Assembly: GCA_023957835.1 (NCBI GenBank)
Contig: JAMLGP010000001.1
Location: 51,575-115,574 of the forward strand
Length of the DNA stretch: 64,000 nucleotides
Reading direction: 5' to 3'
From: Homoserinimonas sp.
GTDB lineage: Bacteria; Actinomycetota; Actinomycetes; Actinomycetales; Microbacteriaceae
Shown: positions 10,479 to 19,744 of the stretch, in pieces
Layout of the letters: every line of letters starts with the position of its first letter
Position numbering within the stretch: the stretch's first letter is position 1
Translations under genes and position numbers: made by a program
Notes under the pieces: model-generated
The model's database searches: none
The model's input: the letters and a program-made list of their open reading frames with translations, nothing else
Told to the model about the DNA's origin: nothing

Positions 10479-11649
10479 GATGGGCCTTAGTCGAAAGTCT
10501 CGCTTTCCGGAACCGACCCGGCAGCAGCTCGACCCAATCTCGGCGCTCGGGGATCGAGTCCTGGTTCTGGTCCTTTCATTGAGCGCCTTCGGGTACAGTC
10601 TGATCGCAGCCATCCGAATGGTTCCGGAAGTCTCCCAGCCGCTTCTTCTTGTCTTCGCTCTCGTCGCGACAGCTATCGCGAGCCTCACCGTAATTCTCGC
10701 GTCCAGCCAGAAGTTCGCCCCTTTCTCCAAGCTGGGCCACGTTTGCGTGCATCTCTTCGTAATTGCGGCTCTGATTCTTATGGTCCTGAGTCAGCTCGGT
10801 ACGGATAAGACAGTTGACGCAGACTTTGCGTCAGTTACTCTCGGCATGCTGCTTCTTGCAATTGGCCCGTATCGACCCGCGGTGGAGATTTCGACGGCCG
10901 CGAGCGTTTCTGCGCTCCTGCTCGCTTTCGTAGCAATGGTTCAGGCTTCGCAAGTGTCATCGAAAGTTCCGGTTGCCATCTTTGCACTCGCGGCGCTTGC
11001 ACCGGTCGCGGCTCTCGGCTTTGCCTCTTCGCGGCTCTCCGGGCGACTCGTCGACTATCTGAAGCAGTGGAACCGATCCCTCTATCAGTCGTTCAGAGAG
11101 ACTTCCGGCGAGCTTAGCGATGAGGTAGTTGAGTCTGTTCGGGAAGAGCGGTTGAGAATCCTGGAGTCGACCGCGCTGCCTCTTTTGCACGCCCTGTCGG
11201 AGAGCGGGGTTGTCGGGCCTGAAGATCGTGCAAGGGCCTCCGCCATTTCGGACGAGATCAGAAAGGTGATGGTTGCAGAGGCCGAACGCACCTGGCTCGA
11301 AGTGGCTGTTCGGGATTTCGGTGCAGCGCCGGAACGGGTGGATGCTCTCGTTTCAGATCCCAAAGGGGCGGCGGCCTGGATGCGCAATGACGAGCGGATT
11401 GCTCTTCGGGCCCTTGCAGATGCCGTGATTCATGACCCCGCATACGTGCGTCGCTCTTTCAGAGTCAGTATTGCAGTCGATGGCAGGGAGTGCAGGGGAA
11501 CTATGTCTGCGGAACTAGTCGGTGCCGAGCAGGCGGTTAGGTTCCAGCTCGCGCCGTACCTCGCGGTCATCCGGATCCTGTTCTCGGATGTTGAAGTGAA
11601 GGCGAGCAAGAGGGCACTGCGAATAGGATTCGGCTATGTCCGGAGGTGA
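10453..11649 (+). CDS. Six-TM protein with a degenerate histidine-kinase-like tail
   Basis: The start may be ATG 10453 or ATG 10480; the latter sits directly after the stop of the kinase gene. Five or six hydrophobic segments span residues 35-200, with the same layout as the preceding kinase. The cytoplasmic part begins with REERLRILESTALPLLHAL, which aligns by eye with the kinase H-box (MHDTVLNHL), with Glu238 (counted from 10453) where the phosphoacceptor His should be. No N, G1 or G2 ATP-binding motif is visible in the remaining ~150 residues. I infer a pseudokinase partner or signal-input subunit. It overlaps the response-regulator gene by 14 nt. An unrelated membrane protein remains possible. 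Confidence 0.6.
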   Translation: MTRIEAESEMGLSRKSRFPEPTRQQLDPISALGDRVLVLVLSLSAFGYSLIAAIRMVPEVSQPLLLVFALVATAIASLTVILASSQKFAPFSKLGHVCVHLFVIAALILMVLSQLGTDKTVDADFASVTLGMLLLAIGPYRPAVEISTAASVSALLLAFVAMVQASQVSSKVPVAIFALAALAPVAALGFASSRLSGRLVDYLKQWNRSLYQSFRETSGELSDEVVESVREERLRILESTALPLLHALSESGVVGPEDRARASAISDEIRKVMVAEAERTWLEVAVRDFGAAPERVDALVSDPKGAAAWMRNDERIALRALADAVIHDPAYVRRSFRVSIAVDGRECRGTMSAELVGAEQAVRFQLAPYLAVIRILFSDVEVKASKRALRIGFGYVRR

Positions 11650-12328
11650 AACCGGCCGCCAAATGTCGGCGGAGCATCTGCGCGAACTTAAGCCGGTGCG
11701 CCTGGCGATTCTGGACGATCACGAGTTGCTGCTGGACAGCATGGGCAGCTGGATTTCGGTGAACGCCCCTGACTTCGATCTGGTGCTGACATCCAGAACC
11801 TGGCTGGGTCTGGTTCAAAGCCACAGATTCCCGACCGACCTGATCTTTCTGGACTTTCAGCTCAAGGAGTCTATTTCTATAGAGGCGAGGGTTCGAACCT
11901 GCAGGGCTGCCGGAATGAAGGTGATCGTGCTCAGCAGCTTCGACACGAGCGACACGAAGGATCGCGCTTTGGCAGCGGGGGCAGAAGTTTTTCTTACCAA
12001 ATCTCTTCCGCTTCAGGAGGTCATGGCGGTAGCCAGAACGGTAATGGGAATGCCAGCCGTTAGCGAGCCGCCGGAGGGCTGGCTGTCTCCGGCTCCGGGA
12101 ACGCCGGAGTCGAAGTCGGTGAAACTAAGCCAAAGCGAAAAAAGGGCCCTGATTCTTTACGTTTCTGGAATGTCAACTCAGGAAGTGGCTGAGAAGATGG
12201 ATGTGCAGTTCGAGACGGCAAAGACTTTCCTGCGCCGAATCAGACAAAAGTACGCTCGCGCCGGGAAGGTCGCGAGCAAGAGAAACGACCTGCTCTTGAG
12301 AGCAGCAGAAGACGGGTACCTGGAATAG
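11636..12328 (+). CDS. LuxR/NarL-type response regulator
   Basis: Receiver domain: acidic pair in LAILDDHELLLDSM (about residue 25), phosphoacceptor Asp in DLIFLDFQL (about residue 65), then VIVLSSF and the Lys of FLTKSLP. The C-terminal helix-turn-helix is KLSQSEKRALILYVSGMSTQ followed by EVAEKMDVQFETAKTFLRRI, a variant of the NarL/LuxR DNA-binding domain. Start ATG 11636, with ATG 11663 as an alternative. It ends one base into the tdk start. Output regulator for the kinase two genes upstream; target genes cannot be read from the sequence. Confidence 0.85.
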   Translation: MSGGETGRQMSAEHLRELKPVRLAILDDHELLLDSMGSWISVNAPDFDLVLTSRTWLGLVQSHRFPTDLIFLDFQLKESISIEARVRTCRAAGMKVIVLSSFDTSDTKDRALAAGAEVFLTKSLPLQEVMAVARTVMGMPAVSEPPEGWLSPAPGTPESKSVKLSQSEKRALILYVSGMSTQEVAEKMDVQFETAKTFLRRIRQKYARAGKVASKRNDLLLRAAEDGYLE

Positions 12329-13005
12329 TGGCGAAGCTTTACTTCCGTTACGGAGCGATGAACAGCGGCAAGAGCACGAACTTGCTCCAGGCAGCATTCA
12401 ACTATGAAGAGCGCGAACAGCAGGTTCTGCTCATGAAGCCGAGGATCGACACGAAGGGTGACACCGACATCGTTTCGCGACTCGGCGTACGCAGAGCTGT
12501 GGACTTTGTGGTCGGTGCCGAAGAAGACCTTTGGGAGGTATTCGCCCGCGAACGCAGAAAGATCGAGGATCGAACCGGCAAGGCGGTCAGTTGCCTGCTG
12601 GTCGACGAAGCCCAGTTCCTGACCGAGTCGCAAGTGGATGACCTGCTGAGGATCGCGATCATCGACAATATTCCGGTACTTGCCTATGGCATCCGCACGG
12701 ACTTTCAGACAGTGGCCTTTCCGGGCAGCAGACGGTTGCTTGAGATTTCCCACTCTCTTGAGGAACTCAAGACGATCTGCCGCTGTGGAAAGAAGGCGGT
12801 GTTCAACACGCGCCAGGTTGACGGCGAGTTCGTTTTCGACGGTGAGCAGGTCGCAATCGAAGACGGGGTCGAGATCGTCTACGAGTCGCTTTGCGGCAAT
12901 TGCTACCTGCAGGAAAGCGGCGGAGTCTTCAACCGCACCAGGCGCGTTCTAACCGAGTCTTTGGCAACCGCATACAACTCAGCCCCTGATCCCGACTTCA
13001 GCTAG
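12328..13005 (+). CDS. tdk: Thymidine kinase (class II)
   Basis: Phosphorylates thymidine in the salvage pathway. GTG start overlaps the regulator's TAG by one base. P-loop FRYGAMNSGKSTNLL at residues 6-20, DEAQFLTESQVDDLL (Walker B-like, about residue 93), then a zinc site with CRCG and CGNC pairs as in class II enzymes. 225 residues, near the family size. Its position at the end of a signalling operon probably reflects gene packing rather than shared function. Confidence 0.95.
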   Translation: MAKLYFRYGAMNSGKSTNLLQAAFNYEEREQQVLLMKPRIDTKGDTDIVSRLGVRRAVDFVVGAEEDLWEVFARERRKIEDRTGKAVSCLLVDEAQFLTESQVDDLLRIAIIDNIPVLAYGIRTDFQTVAFPGSRRLLEISHSLEELKTICRCGKKAVFNTRQVDGEFVFDGEQVAIEDGVEIVYESLCGNCYLQESGGVFNRTRRVLTESLATAYNSAPDPDFS

Positions 13006-13062
13006 TAGCTGCCGGAGGCAGGCGCGGCAGAATTATCTGAACCTGCGAACTACTTCAATTGG

Positions 13063-13136
<74 letters not shown>

Positions 13137-13170
13137 ATGCCAGATTGAGCCTGCGCTCAACCGGACCTGA

Positions 13171-14136
13171 TCAAGAATAGCCGAAATCATCCCCGGTTAG
13201 AGTAACCATCACAGCTTCCGGCCTGCAGAGGAATCTTACCGGCGCGTAAATTGATGTTCCGATTCCGGCAGACACCTCGAGGAACGCGGCTTTCTGGGCA
13301 TGCCTCCACAGGTGGAGTCCGCTTGCCATCGACCTCGGCAAATCGCAGTTTGTTACCAGAGCGCCGACAAAGGGGGCGCGAACCTGACCTCCGTGGGTGT
13401 GCCCCGCGAAGATAAATTCAGCTCCGTTGTTTACGAAAGAATTGAGCACTCTTCGGTATGGCGAGTGGGTAACCCCAATCGTGACCGGAGTGGGCCCGGT
13501 GTGATCGTCATACCAGCCGAGATCCTCGCGCAGTTCTTCAAGCAGTCCTGGAAGAAGGTCCAGTCGATCCTGATTCAGGTGCGCGTCATCCACCCCGAGG
13601 AATTCGAGTCTGGATCCGTTTAGCTCGAGCGCGAGAACGGAGTTGTTGATGTTGTCCCAGCCGAGCGAATCGAAGAACGTTTCGAGGGCATCCGTGTCAA
13701 GCCGGCCCGGATCCACAGGTTCCTTGTCCTGGCTGCCGAAGTAGCCGAACGGGTTCTTGAGTCTTGGTCCGAAATAGTCGTTGGAGCCGTGTACGAATAC
13801 CCCCGGGATGCCGGCGAAAGCAGACAGGCTTGAAACCACTGCTTCCACTCCCGACTCGTGGCCGAGGCTGTCGCCGGTGACGACAACGAGGTCCGGCTGT
13901 TCGGAAGCCAGAGACTTGAGCCAATTGATCTTCCCGGTCTGCCAGGAAGCCAGGTGCAGGTCTGAAAGATGCAGAACGCGAATCGGCATAGACCCCGGTT
14001 CCAGAATCGGGAGGCTCTCTCGCCGAACCGTGAAGCGGTTTCGCTCAACGAGGGCTCCCCAGGCGAATGCGCCCAAAGCGGCGGCACCTAGGGCTGAGAG
14101 GATCAGTCCCGCGGTGCCGGCGCTTTTTTTGCTCAA
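13171..14136 (-). CDS. Membrane-anchored metallophosphoesterase
   Basis: 321 residues with one N-terminal hydrophobic anchor (about residues 8-28) and a calcineurin-like phosphoesterase domain. Metal-binding motifs in order are VLHLSDLHLAS, VVTGDSLGHES, VFVHGSNDYFG and FAGHTHGGQVRAPF. Substrate unknown; cell-envelope placement is suggested by the anchor. Its ATG overlaps the stop of the upstream penicillin-binding protein by 4 nt, so it is translated with that cell-wall gene, as often seen in Actinobacteria. Confidence 0.9.
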   Translation of the reverse strand: MSKKSAGTAGLILSALGAAALGAFAWGALVERNRFTVRRESLPILEPGSMPIRVLHLSDLHLASWQTGKINWLKSLASEQPDLVVVTGDSLGHESGVEAVVSSLSAFAGIPGVFVHGSNDYFGPRLKNPFGYFGSQDKEPVDPGRLDTDALETFFDSLGWDNINNSVLALELNGSRLEFLGVDDAHLNQDRLDLLPGLLEELREDLGWYDDHTGPTPVTIGVTHSPYRRVLNSFVNNGAEFIFAGHTHGGQVRAPFVGALVTNCDLPRSMASGLHLWRHAQKAAFLEVSAGIGTSIYAPVRFLCRPEAVMVTLTGDDFGYS

Positions 14137-16685
14137 GGGAAACAGCCCGGTGGTGGTGAACCTGCCACGTCCGTGCCGACTGAAAGCGTGACCGCAGCCT
14201 GCTTGGAAGTGCCGGATCCGCCCGGCGGGTTGGTGTCGGTCACCCTGCAGTATTCGCCTGGATTCGCTGTTAGCACCCAGTTGATGCTGATGTTGCCTGC
14301 AAAGAAACCAAGGGCCAGTAGCTCGTTCTTCGCATTCGATGGCGATTGACCGATCAGGTCGTTCGGCATTTCCACGTACAGGGTTCCATCGCTCGTGAAT
14401 ACCTTGATCTGGTAGCCCTTCGAGACCTTAGTCCCCGCGACCGGATCGGTCTTGGCAACCGTGCCGATCGGTCCGTCGCCCGCTGTTGGGCCACCATCTG
14501 CATAGGTGAAGCCGAGGCTCTCAAGCAGCGCCTTTGCCTCTTCGGGAGTCTTCCCGGTCATATCGGGAATCGCAATCGTGACTCCGCTCAGTAGGTTTGC
14601 CGGCGGCGTTGGGAACGCGCCTCCGCCGTACTTCCTCGTGAGCGAGTAGAGAATGGCGCGCGCAATTCTGTGCCTGGCTGTGGCGGCATTACCGCCGGCG
14701 ATCTGGATCTGTCTTAGAGCCTGGTGCCCCTTGATGTTTCCAACCCAAACCGCGAGGGATGTCTTCGTGCTGGTTGAAAGCATCCAGGTGTGCCACGAAT
14801 CACTCGTGGTACCGGTCTTGCCTGCCAGCGGAACTCCCGTGTGCGGATTTGAGGCAACTCCAAGACCGCCGTTCATAACGGCCTGCATCGCATAGGCGAC
14901 TCCCGCCGCAACTTCCGGCGTGATGGCCTGGTGACAGTGCGGGTCCTGGCCGCCGAGGTCGTTTCCGTTGGTGTCCACGATCTTGTCGACGGCGATCGGG
15001 GTGCAGTACATTCCCTTGCCTGCCACCGTTGCCGCCGCGGCCGCCATCGACAGCGGTGCGATTTCATTCACGCCGAGAATTGCAGCGGGGGAAGTCAGAA
15101 GCGGTTGTCCGTCTGCCCTGTGAGCACCCATCGATTTCGCGACGCTCGCGATTTCGCACTGGTCAAGCTGTTCTGCCATTGAAATAAATGCGGCGTTGAT
15201 CGACTGCGCCAGGGCCTGAATGATATTGACCGGGCCTACCGTTTGCGAGTCGTCGTTTCTCGGACTGTATGGCGGGTTGTAGACGTATCCGCCAACACAG
15301 TCGGCCCGGAAGTACTTGGCATCGTGCTTGGAACCGTTGACGATTTCACCGAGACCGTGGCCGTTGATCAGCCAGTCTGCAGTTGTGAAGATCTTGTAGG
15401 TAGATCCGACCGGGAACCCGAAGGAGCCGCCGTAGGCCTGATCGGTGTTGAAATTGACCGCCGTGGTAGTAAGTGGGTCGCCTTCTCCCGTGTCGTCAAA
15501 GTACTTGTTCTGGGCCATGATCAGGATTCGACCGGTACCCACCTGAATTGACGCAGCGCTCGCTCCAAGGTTAAAGCGCTTCTCGGTAGGCGGGGCCTGC
15601 GCGCGCAGGTTCTTCTCTGCAACAGCCTGCTCATCCAGGTCAATCGTGGTGTAGACGCTGTAACCGCCGCGGTCCCAGTTGGCCTGGCGCTCTTCCGGAG
15701 TGGCACCGAGCATCTCGAAGTCCTTTACCGACTTGAGGATGAAGTCGCAGAAGGTCTTGGCGGCCGATGCGTTGGCACAACCGCTGGTGGGCTTTGTGAT
15801 CTTGACGTAAGACTCAACCGGAGTGTTGACCGCTTCGGTGTACTGAGCCTCGGTGATCATTTTCAGGTCGAGCATGTTGCCCAGAATGAAATCGCGCCGA
15901 TCCTTGTTCGCCGGGTACAGTTTCGGATCGCCCAGGTTTTGATCATTCGGCAACTGGACGATTGCGGCCAGACTCGCGGCCTCAACCAGCGTGACATCTG
16001 CAGCGCTCTTGCTCAGGTATTGCTGTGCGGCTGATTCGATGCCATAGGTGTTTCCGCCAAAGCCGACAATATTCAAATAGGCGAGGAGAATCTGGTTCTT
16101 GGTGTACTTCTTCTCCAGACCGATTGCGAGCTTCGCTTCCTTGAGCTTGCGGTCCAGAGTCTGCGCCTGAGCGTCACCCAGTGCTTTGAGTTGCTCTTCT
16201 TTTGTCGGCAGGTGGAGGGCATTCTGAATATTGACGTTCTTGATGAGCTGCATCGTGATCGTCGAGGCACCACTGGCAATGTCATTGGTGGCTACGTTGC
16301 TGAGTGCTGCTCGAATGATTCCCTGAAGGTCAACTCCGCCGTGGTCATAGAAGCGCCGGTCCTCACCTGCGATAACGGCATCCTTGATCCAGGGGGAGAT
16401 CTGATCCCACGAAACTTCCTGGCGGTTTTGCTTGAAGACCTCGGCGAATGGAACGTATTCGTCGCCTTTCTTGGCATAGAGGGTGTTGCGCTGTGTGAGT
16501 TGGCCAATTTCGAGATAGTCGGGCAGTGCTTCGAAGACTCCAATCGAGGAGTTCGCGGCCATGCTGGTCAGGGCAAGGGTCGGAGTAACCAGAGCGGTTA
16601 CCAGAACCCCTGCTACAACACTGAATCCGACTAGTCCCGCGGCGGCGCTGATCATGCCGAGAGGACCCGAGGTTTGGCGAGGCAT
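14133..16685 (-). CDS. Bifunctional class A penicillin-binding protein with PASTA domains
   Basis: Polymerises and cross-links peptidoglycan. 850 residues from ATG 16685; the frame stays open further upstream, but a TACTCT -10 box 7 nt before this ATG and the start MPRQTSGPLG plus an immediate membrane anchor fix the start here. Transglycosylase motifs: AGEDRRFYDHGGVDLQGI, GASTITMQLIKN, KKYTKNQILLAYLN. Transpeptidase motifs: GSTYKIFT (SxxK), SIN, and KTGTTSDSWHTW. Two C-terminal PASTA repeats follow (from IPDMTGKTPEEAK and from MPNDLIGQSPSNAK), ending in a Pro/Gly-rich tail. PonA2-like; the specific paralogue is uncertain. Confidence 0.93.
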   Translation of the reverse strand: MPRQTSGPLGMISAAAGLVGFSVVAGVLVTALVTPTLALTSMAANSSIGVFEALPDYLEIGQLTQRNTLYAKKGDEYVPFAEVFKQNRQEVSWDQISPWIKDAVIAGEDRRFYDHGGVDLQGIIRAALSNVATNDIASGASTITMQLIKNVNIQNALHLPTKEEQLKALGDAQAQTLDRKLKEAKLAIGLEKKYTKNQILLAYLNIVGFGGNTYGIESAAQQYLSKSAADVTLVEAASLAAIVQLPNDQNLGDPKLYPANKDRRDFILGNMLDLKMITEAQYTEAVNTPVESYVKITKPTSGCANASAAKTFCDFILKSVKDFEMLGATPEERQANWDRGGYSVYTTIDLDEQAVAEKNLRAQAPPTEKRFNLGASAASIQVGTGRILIMAQNKYFDDTGEGDPLTTTAVNFNTDQAYGGSFGFPVGSTYKIFTTADWLINGHGLGEIVNGSKHDAKYFRADCVGGYVYNPPYSPRNDDSQTVGPVNIIQALAQSINAAFISMAEQLDQCEIASVAKSMGAHRADGQPLLTSPAAILGVNEIAPLSMAAAAATVAGKGMYCTPIAVDKIVDTNGNDLGGQDPHCHQAITPEVAAGVAYAMQAVMNGGLGVASNPHTGVPLAGKTGTTSDSWHTWMLSTSTKTSLAVWVGNIKGHQALRQIQIAGGNAATARHRIARAILYSLTRKYGGGAFPTPPANLLSGVTIAIPDMTGKTPEEAKALLESLGFTYADGGPTAGDGPIGTVAKTDPVAGTKVSKGYQIKVFTSDGTLYVEMPNDLIGQSPSNAKNELLALGFFAGNISINWVLTANPGEYCRVTDTNPPGGSGTSKQAAVTLSVGTDVAGSPPPGCFP

Positions 16686-16692
16686 AGGATAC

Positions 16693-16698
16693 AGAGTA
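16693..16698 (-). promoter_or_regulatory. -10 box of leaderless PBP transcript
   Basis: On the minus strand TACTCT is followed by 7 nt and then ATG (16685). No ribosome-binding site lies in between. This supports the shorter PBP start. Confidence 0.5.
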
Positions 16699-16724
16699 AC
16701 GGGTGGACCACTAAAGGAACCTGA

Positions 16725-16913
16725 ATGGAAGCCGTGATGACGCGCTGGGAATACCTGACAACGCCACTGATAATCCACAATACGACTGCGATCCTCAACA
16801 ATTGGGGGGAGCAGGGCTGGGAATTGGTGCAGGTAGTAACTAGTCCTGAGGGCGGTCTGGTCGCCTACTTGAAGCGAGAACTGCAGGAAAACGAATCCGA
16901 TGGGAGCTCTTGA
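16725..16913 (+). CDS. DUF4177 family small protein
   Basis: 62 residues, start ATG 16725 after AAAGGAA (a second ATG lies at 16737). The core WEYLTTPL...LNNWGEQGWELVQVV is characteristic of the DUF4177 fold: a beta strand, a helix and a GWELV strand. Function unknown. It is divergent from the penicillin-binding protein and its TGA overlaps the ATG of the RidA gene (TGATG). Confidence 0.85.
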   Translation: MEAVMTRWEYLTTPLIIHNTTAILNNWGEQGWELVQVVTSPEGGLVAYLKRELQENESDGSS

Positions 16914-17374
16914 TGTCGAAACTCGACGACCGCATTTCTGAACTGGGACTTGTAATTCCGGATGTCGCAAAGCCGGTTGCCGCATACATCCCCGCGATTA
17001 CAACGGGAAACCTCGTCTACACCTCGGGGCAGTTGCCGACTGTAGCCGGTCAGCTTCCTGCCACCGGAAAGGTCGGGGCCGAGGTCAGCGCGGAGGATGC
17101 CAGGAAATACGCCGCAACCTGCGTACTCAACGGACTCGCAGCGGCAAAGAGCGCGATCGGCTCTCTGGACCGGATCACGAAAGTTGTCAAGGTAGTCGGC
17201 TTCGTGGCTTCGGACCCGGCGTTCACCGGTCAGTCTCAGGTGATCAACGGCGCATCAGAGCTGCTGCGCGAGATTTTCGGCGAAGCCGGACAGCACGCCA
17301 GAAGCGCGGTCGGCGTTGCCGCCTTGCCGCTGGACGCACCGGTTGAGGTCGAGTTCGTCTTCGAATTCGCCTGA
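16913..17374 (+). CDS. RidA/YjgF-family enamine deaminase-like protein
   Basis: 153 residues from ATG 16913 with GGGAG upstream. Fold markers: NLVYTSGQLPTVAGQLPATG near residues 33-52, GLAAAKSAIGSLDRITKVVKV, and QHARSAVGVAALPLDAPVEVE with the substrate-anchoring Arg. This is the slightly longer YjgF/TdcF-like branch found in Actinobacteria, whose exact substrate is unclear; canonical RidA hydrolyses reactive 2-aminoacrylate. Couples to the DUF4177 gene by one-base overlap. Confidence 0.9.
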   Translation: MSKLDDRISELGLVIPDVAKPVAAYIPAITTGNLVYTSGQLPTVAGQLPATGKVGAEVSAEDARKYAATCVLNGLAAAKSAIGSLDRITKVVKVVGFVASDPAFTGQSQVINGASELLREIFGEAGQHARSAVGVAALPLDAPVEVEFVFEFA

Positions 17375-17440
17375 TTCCGGTTTTTGCACCGCGGCCGGGT
17401 GACCTGAATCGCCGCCGAGGGTCGGGCTACCAGGGCGGGG

Positions 17441-19408
17441 CTACTTGAGTTTTTCCGTAATGACGCTCATCACTTGAGTGTCGGCCAGAGTCGTCGTGTC
17501 GCCGATCTCGCGCCCCTCTGCGACATCCCGAAGCAGCCTTCGCATGATCTTGCCTGAGCGGGTCTTAGGCAGCTCTGTCACAAGCAGAATGTCGCGCGGA
17601 CGAGCGATCGCGCCGATTTGCTCTGCGACGTGCACCTTGAGGATCGCTACTGCTTCCTCGGGGGTGTACGCCTCGACCTGCTTCGCCCGAAGGATCACGA
17701 AGGCGACCACAGCCTGACCGGTAGTGTCGTCACTGGCGCCCACGACTGCGGCTTCGGCCACGATCGGGTGCGATACCAGGGCCGATTCGATCTCCATGGT
17801 CGATAGCCGGTGGCCGGAGACGTTCATGACGTCATCGACCCTGCCCATTACCCAGACGTCTCCGTCTTCATCGAGCCGTGCGCCGTCGCCGGCGAGGTAC
17901 ATCCGCCGATTGGGGGAACCCTCGAAGTCGAACTTCTCCCAATAGGTCTTGATGTAGCGCTCCGGATCGCCCCAGATTCCGCGCAGCATCGACGGCCAGG
18001 GCTCGGTCACCACGAGCAGTCCGCCGTTTCCACTGCCGACGTGCTTGCCCTTCTCGTCGAGCACATCGACGCTGATTCCCGGCAGGGGCACCTGGGCTGC
18101 ACCAGGTTTGGTCGCGGTGATTCCCGGCAGAGCAGAGACCATGATGGAGCCGGTTTCGGTCTGCCACCAGGTGTCCACCACCGGTGTCTTGCCGCCGCCG
18201 ATAATGTCCCGATACCAAATCCAGGCTTCGGGGTTGATCGGTTCGCCAACCGAGCCGAGCACTCGCAGCGAGCTGAGGTCGAACTTCTGCGGGTATTCGC
18301 GGCCGGTCTTCATGAAGGCCCGGATCGCGGTCGGCGCGGTGTAGAGAATCGAGACCTTGTACTTCTCGATGAGTTCCCACCAGCGGCCGGGGTGTGGGGT
18401 GTCAGGGGTGCCCTCATACATGAGCTGGGTGGTGCCGTTTGCGAGCGGGCCGTAGACGACGTAACTGTGCCCGGTGACCCAGCCGACATCCGCCGTACAC
18501 CAAAAGACATCGGTTTCGGGGTGCAGGTCGAAAACGTACTTGTGGGTGAAAGCGCACTGCGTGAGGTATCCGCCCGAAGTGTGCAGGATTCCCTTGGGCT
18601 TACCGGTGGTTCCCGAGGTGTAAAGAATGAAGAGCGGATGCTCGGCCTCGAACGCCTGCGCCTCATGTTCGGCTGGAGCGGCATCCACCAGCTCGTGCCA
18701 CCAGTGGTCGCGGCCATTGGTCCAGTCGACTTCGTTTTCGCCGCGCCTGACCACGAGCACGTTCTCCACGCTCGTCTCGCCAGCCAGGGCCGTGTCGACG
18801 GCGGACTTAAGCGGGAAGACCTTGCCCTTGCGCCATCCGCCATCGGCAGTGATCACGAGCTTTGCGTCTGCGTCTTCGATTCTCGACCGCAGCGATTCGG
18901 CACTGAATCCGCCGAAGACCACGGAGTGGATTGCGCCGATTCGAGCCACCGCGAGCATTGCGATCGCCGCTTCCGGGATCATCGGCAGATAGATCGCAAC
19001 CCGGTCTCCCTTGCCGACTCCGAGGCCAATTAGGGCGTTCGCAGCCTTCTTGACCTGCTCGGTCAGGTCTGCGTAGCTGATGCTGCGGGAGTCTCCAGGC
19101 TCGCCTTCCCAGTGGATCGCGATTCGGTCCCCGCGGCCCGCCTCAACGTGGCGATCGAGGCAGTTGTAGGTGACATTTAGCCGACCGTCTGCGAACCATC
19201 TGGCGAAGGGGGGATTGTTCCAGTCCAGAGTCTCGGTGAAAGGCGTCTCCCAGTCGAGCAGCTCCTTCGCCTGGTCGGCCCAGAACTTGAGCCGATCCTG
19301 CTTCGCCTGTTCGTAGAGTTCCGGTTTTGCAACCGCCCGGGCTGCGAACTGAGGGCTGGGTGCGAACCGCCTGTCTTCCTGTAACAAACTGTCGATGGTC
19401 TCAGTCAT
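17441..19408 (-). CDS. acsA: Acetyl-CoA synthetase (AMP-forming)
   Basis: Activates acetate to acetyl-CoA. The start is set to ATG 19408 ([10 protein letters not shown]), preceded by AGGGAGAAAA; the open frame extends 14 codons further. 655 residues, standard size. Motifs: ATP-binding [69 protein letters not shown], and the acetylatable Lys in [12 protein letters not shown] close to the C terminus. Convergent with RidA. With pta-ackA at the window start, both the low- and high-affinity acetate routes are present. Confidence 0.97.
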   Translation of the reverse strand: MTETIDSLLQEDRRFAPSPQFAARAVAKPELYEQAKQDRLKFWADQAKELLDWETPFTETLDWNNPPFARWFADGRLNVTYNCLDRHVEAGRGDRIAIHWEGEPGDSRSISYADLTEQVKKAANALIGLGVGKGDRVAIYLPMIPEAAIAMLAVARIGAIHSVVFGGFSAESLRSRIEDADAKLVITADGGWRKGKVFPLKSAVDTALAGETSVENVLVVRRGENEVDWTNGRDHWWHELVDAAPAEHEAQAFEAEHPLFILYTSGTTGKPKGILHTSGGYLTQCAFTHKYVFDLHPETDVFWCTADVGWVTGHSYVVYGPLANGTTQLMYEGTPDTPHPGRWWELIEKYKVSILYTAPTAIRAFMKTGREYPQKFDLSSLRVLGSVGEPINPEAWIWYRDIIGGGKTPVVDTWWQTETGSIMVSALPGITATKPGAAQVPLPGISVDVLDEKGKHVGSGNGGLLVVTEPWPSMLRGIWGDPERYIKTYWEKFDFEGSPNRRMYLAGDGARLDEDGDVWVMGRVDDVMNVSGHRLSTMEIESALVSHPIVAEAAVVGASDDTTGQAVVAFVILRAKQVEAYTPEEAVAILKVHVAEQIGAIARPRDILLVTELPKTRSGKIMRRLLRDVAEGREIGDTTTLADTQVMSVITEKLK

Positions 19409-19744
19409 TTTTCTCCCTGCGCAATATTCGTGCGTGGAATGCACGTCCACGTAGGAAATGACACTACTCGCATGCGAAACAGACCTCCCAAACTTGACTC
19501 CCGCGGTTTAGACTGTGCTTGTCAAATCAGTTTTGACCTGCAACGGGCAAGCGATCCCCCCAATCAGTCCGTTGCGGTGGCGGCGCCCTTTCCCCCAAGT
19601 GGCGCCGCCCCTCCATGTCTGGCGCGAAAAAGATTCGCACGCGCCTTCAGCAGCGCACTCCTCCACTGATTTCCGTCTGCGCGAATTGTCACGCTTTCGC
19701 CGATCGAGCCTCCGAAACAGGGTGCGGCGAATAGCTTTCGTTGC
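19409..19744. other. Divergent intergenic region acs / Tad locus
   Basis: 336 nt without a convincing gene. It should hold the acs and tadA promoters. Visible structure: an inverted repeat CGTGC-N7-GCACG (19429-19445) in the acs leader and a perfect 9-bp hairpin GGCGGCGCC/GGCGCCGCC with a 13-nt loop (19579-19609). No strong -35/-10 pair stood out for tadA. Confidence 0.6.

Noticed and set aside
16686..16985. Extended N terminus for the penicillin-binding protein
   Set aside because: The upstream 100 codons overlap the DUF4177 and RidA genes, read as non-protein-like sequence, and a -10 box 7 nt before ATG 16685 makes that the start.
17810..19033. 407-codon open frame opposite acs
   Set aside because: It lies entirely antisense to a clear acetyl-CoA synthetase, has no ribosome-binding site or recognisable domain, and its composition mirrors the complementary strand of a GC-rich gene.
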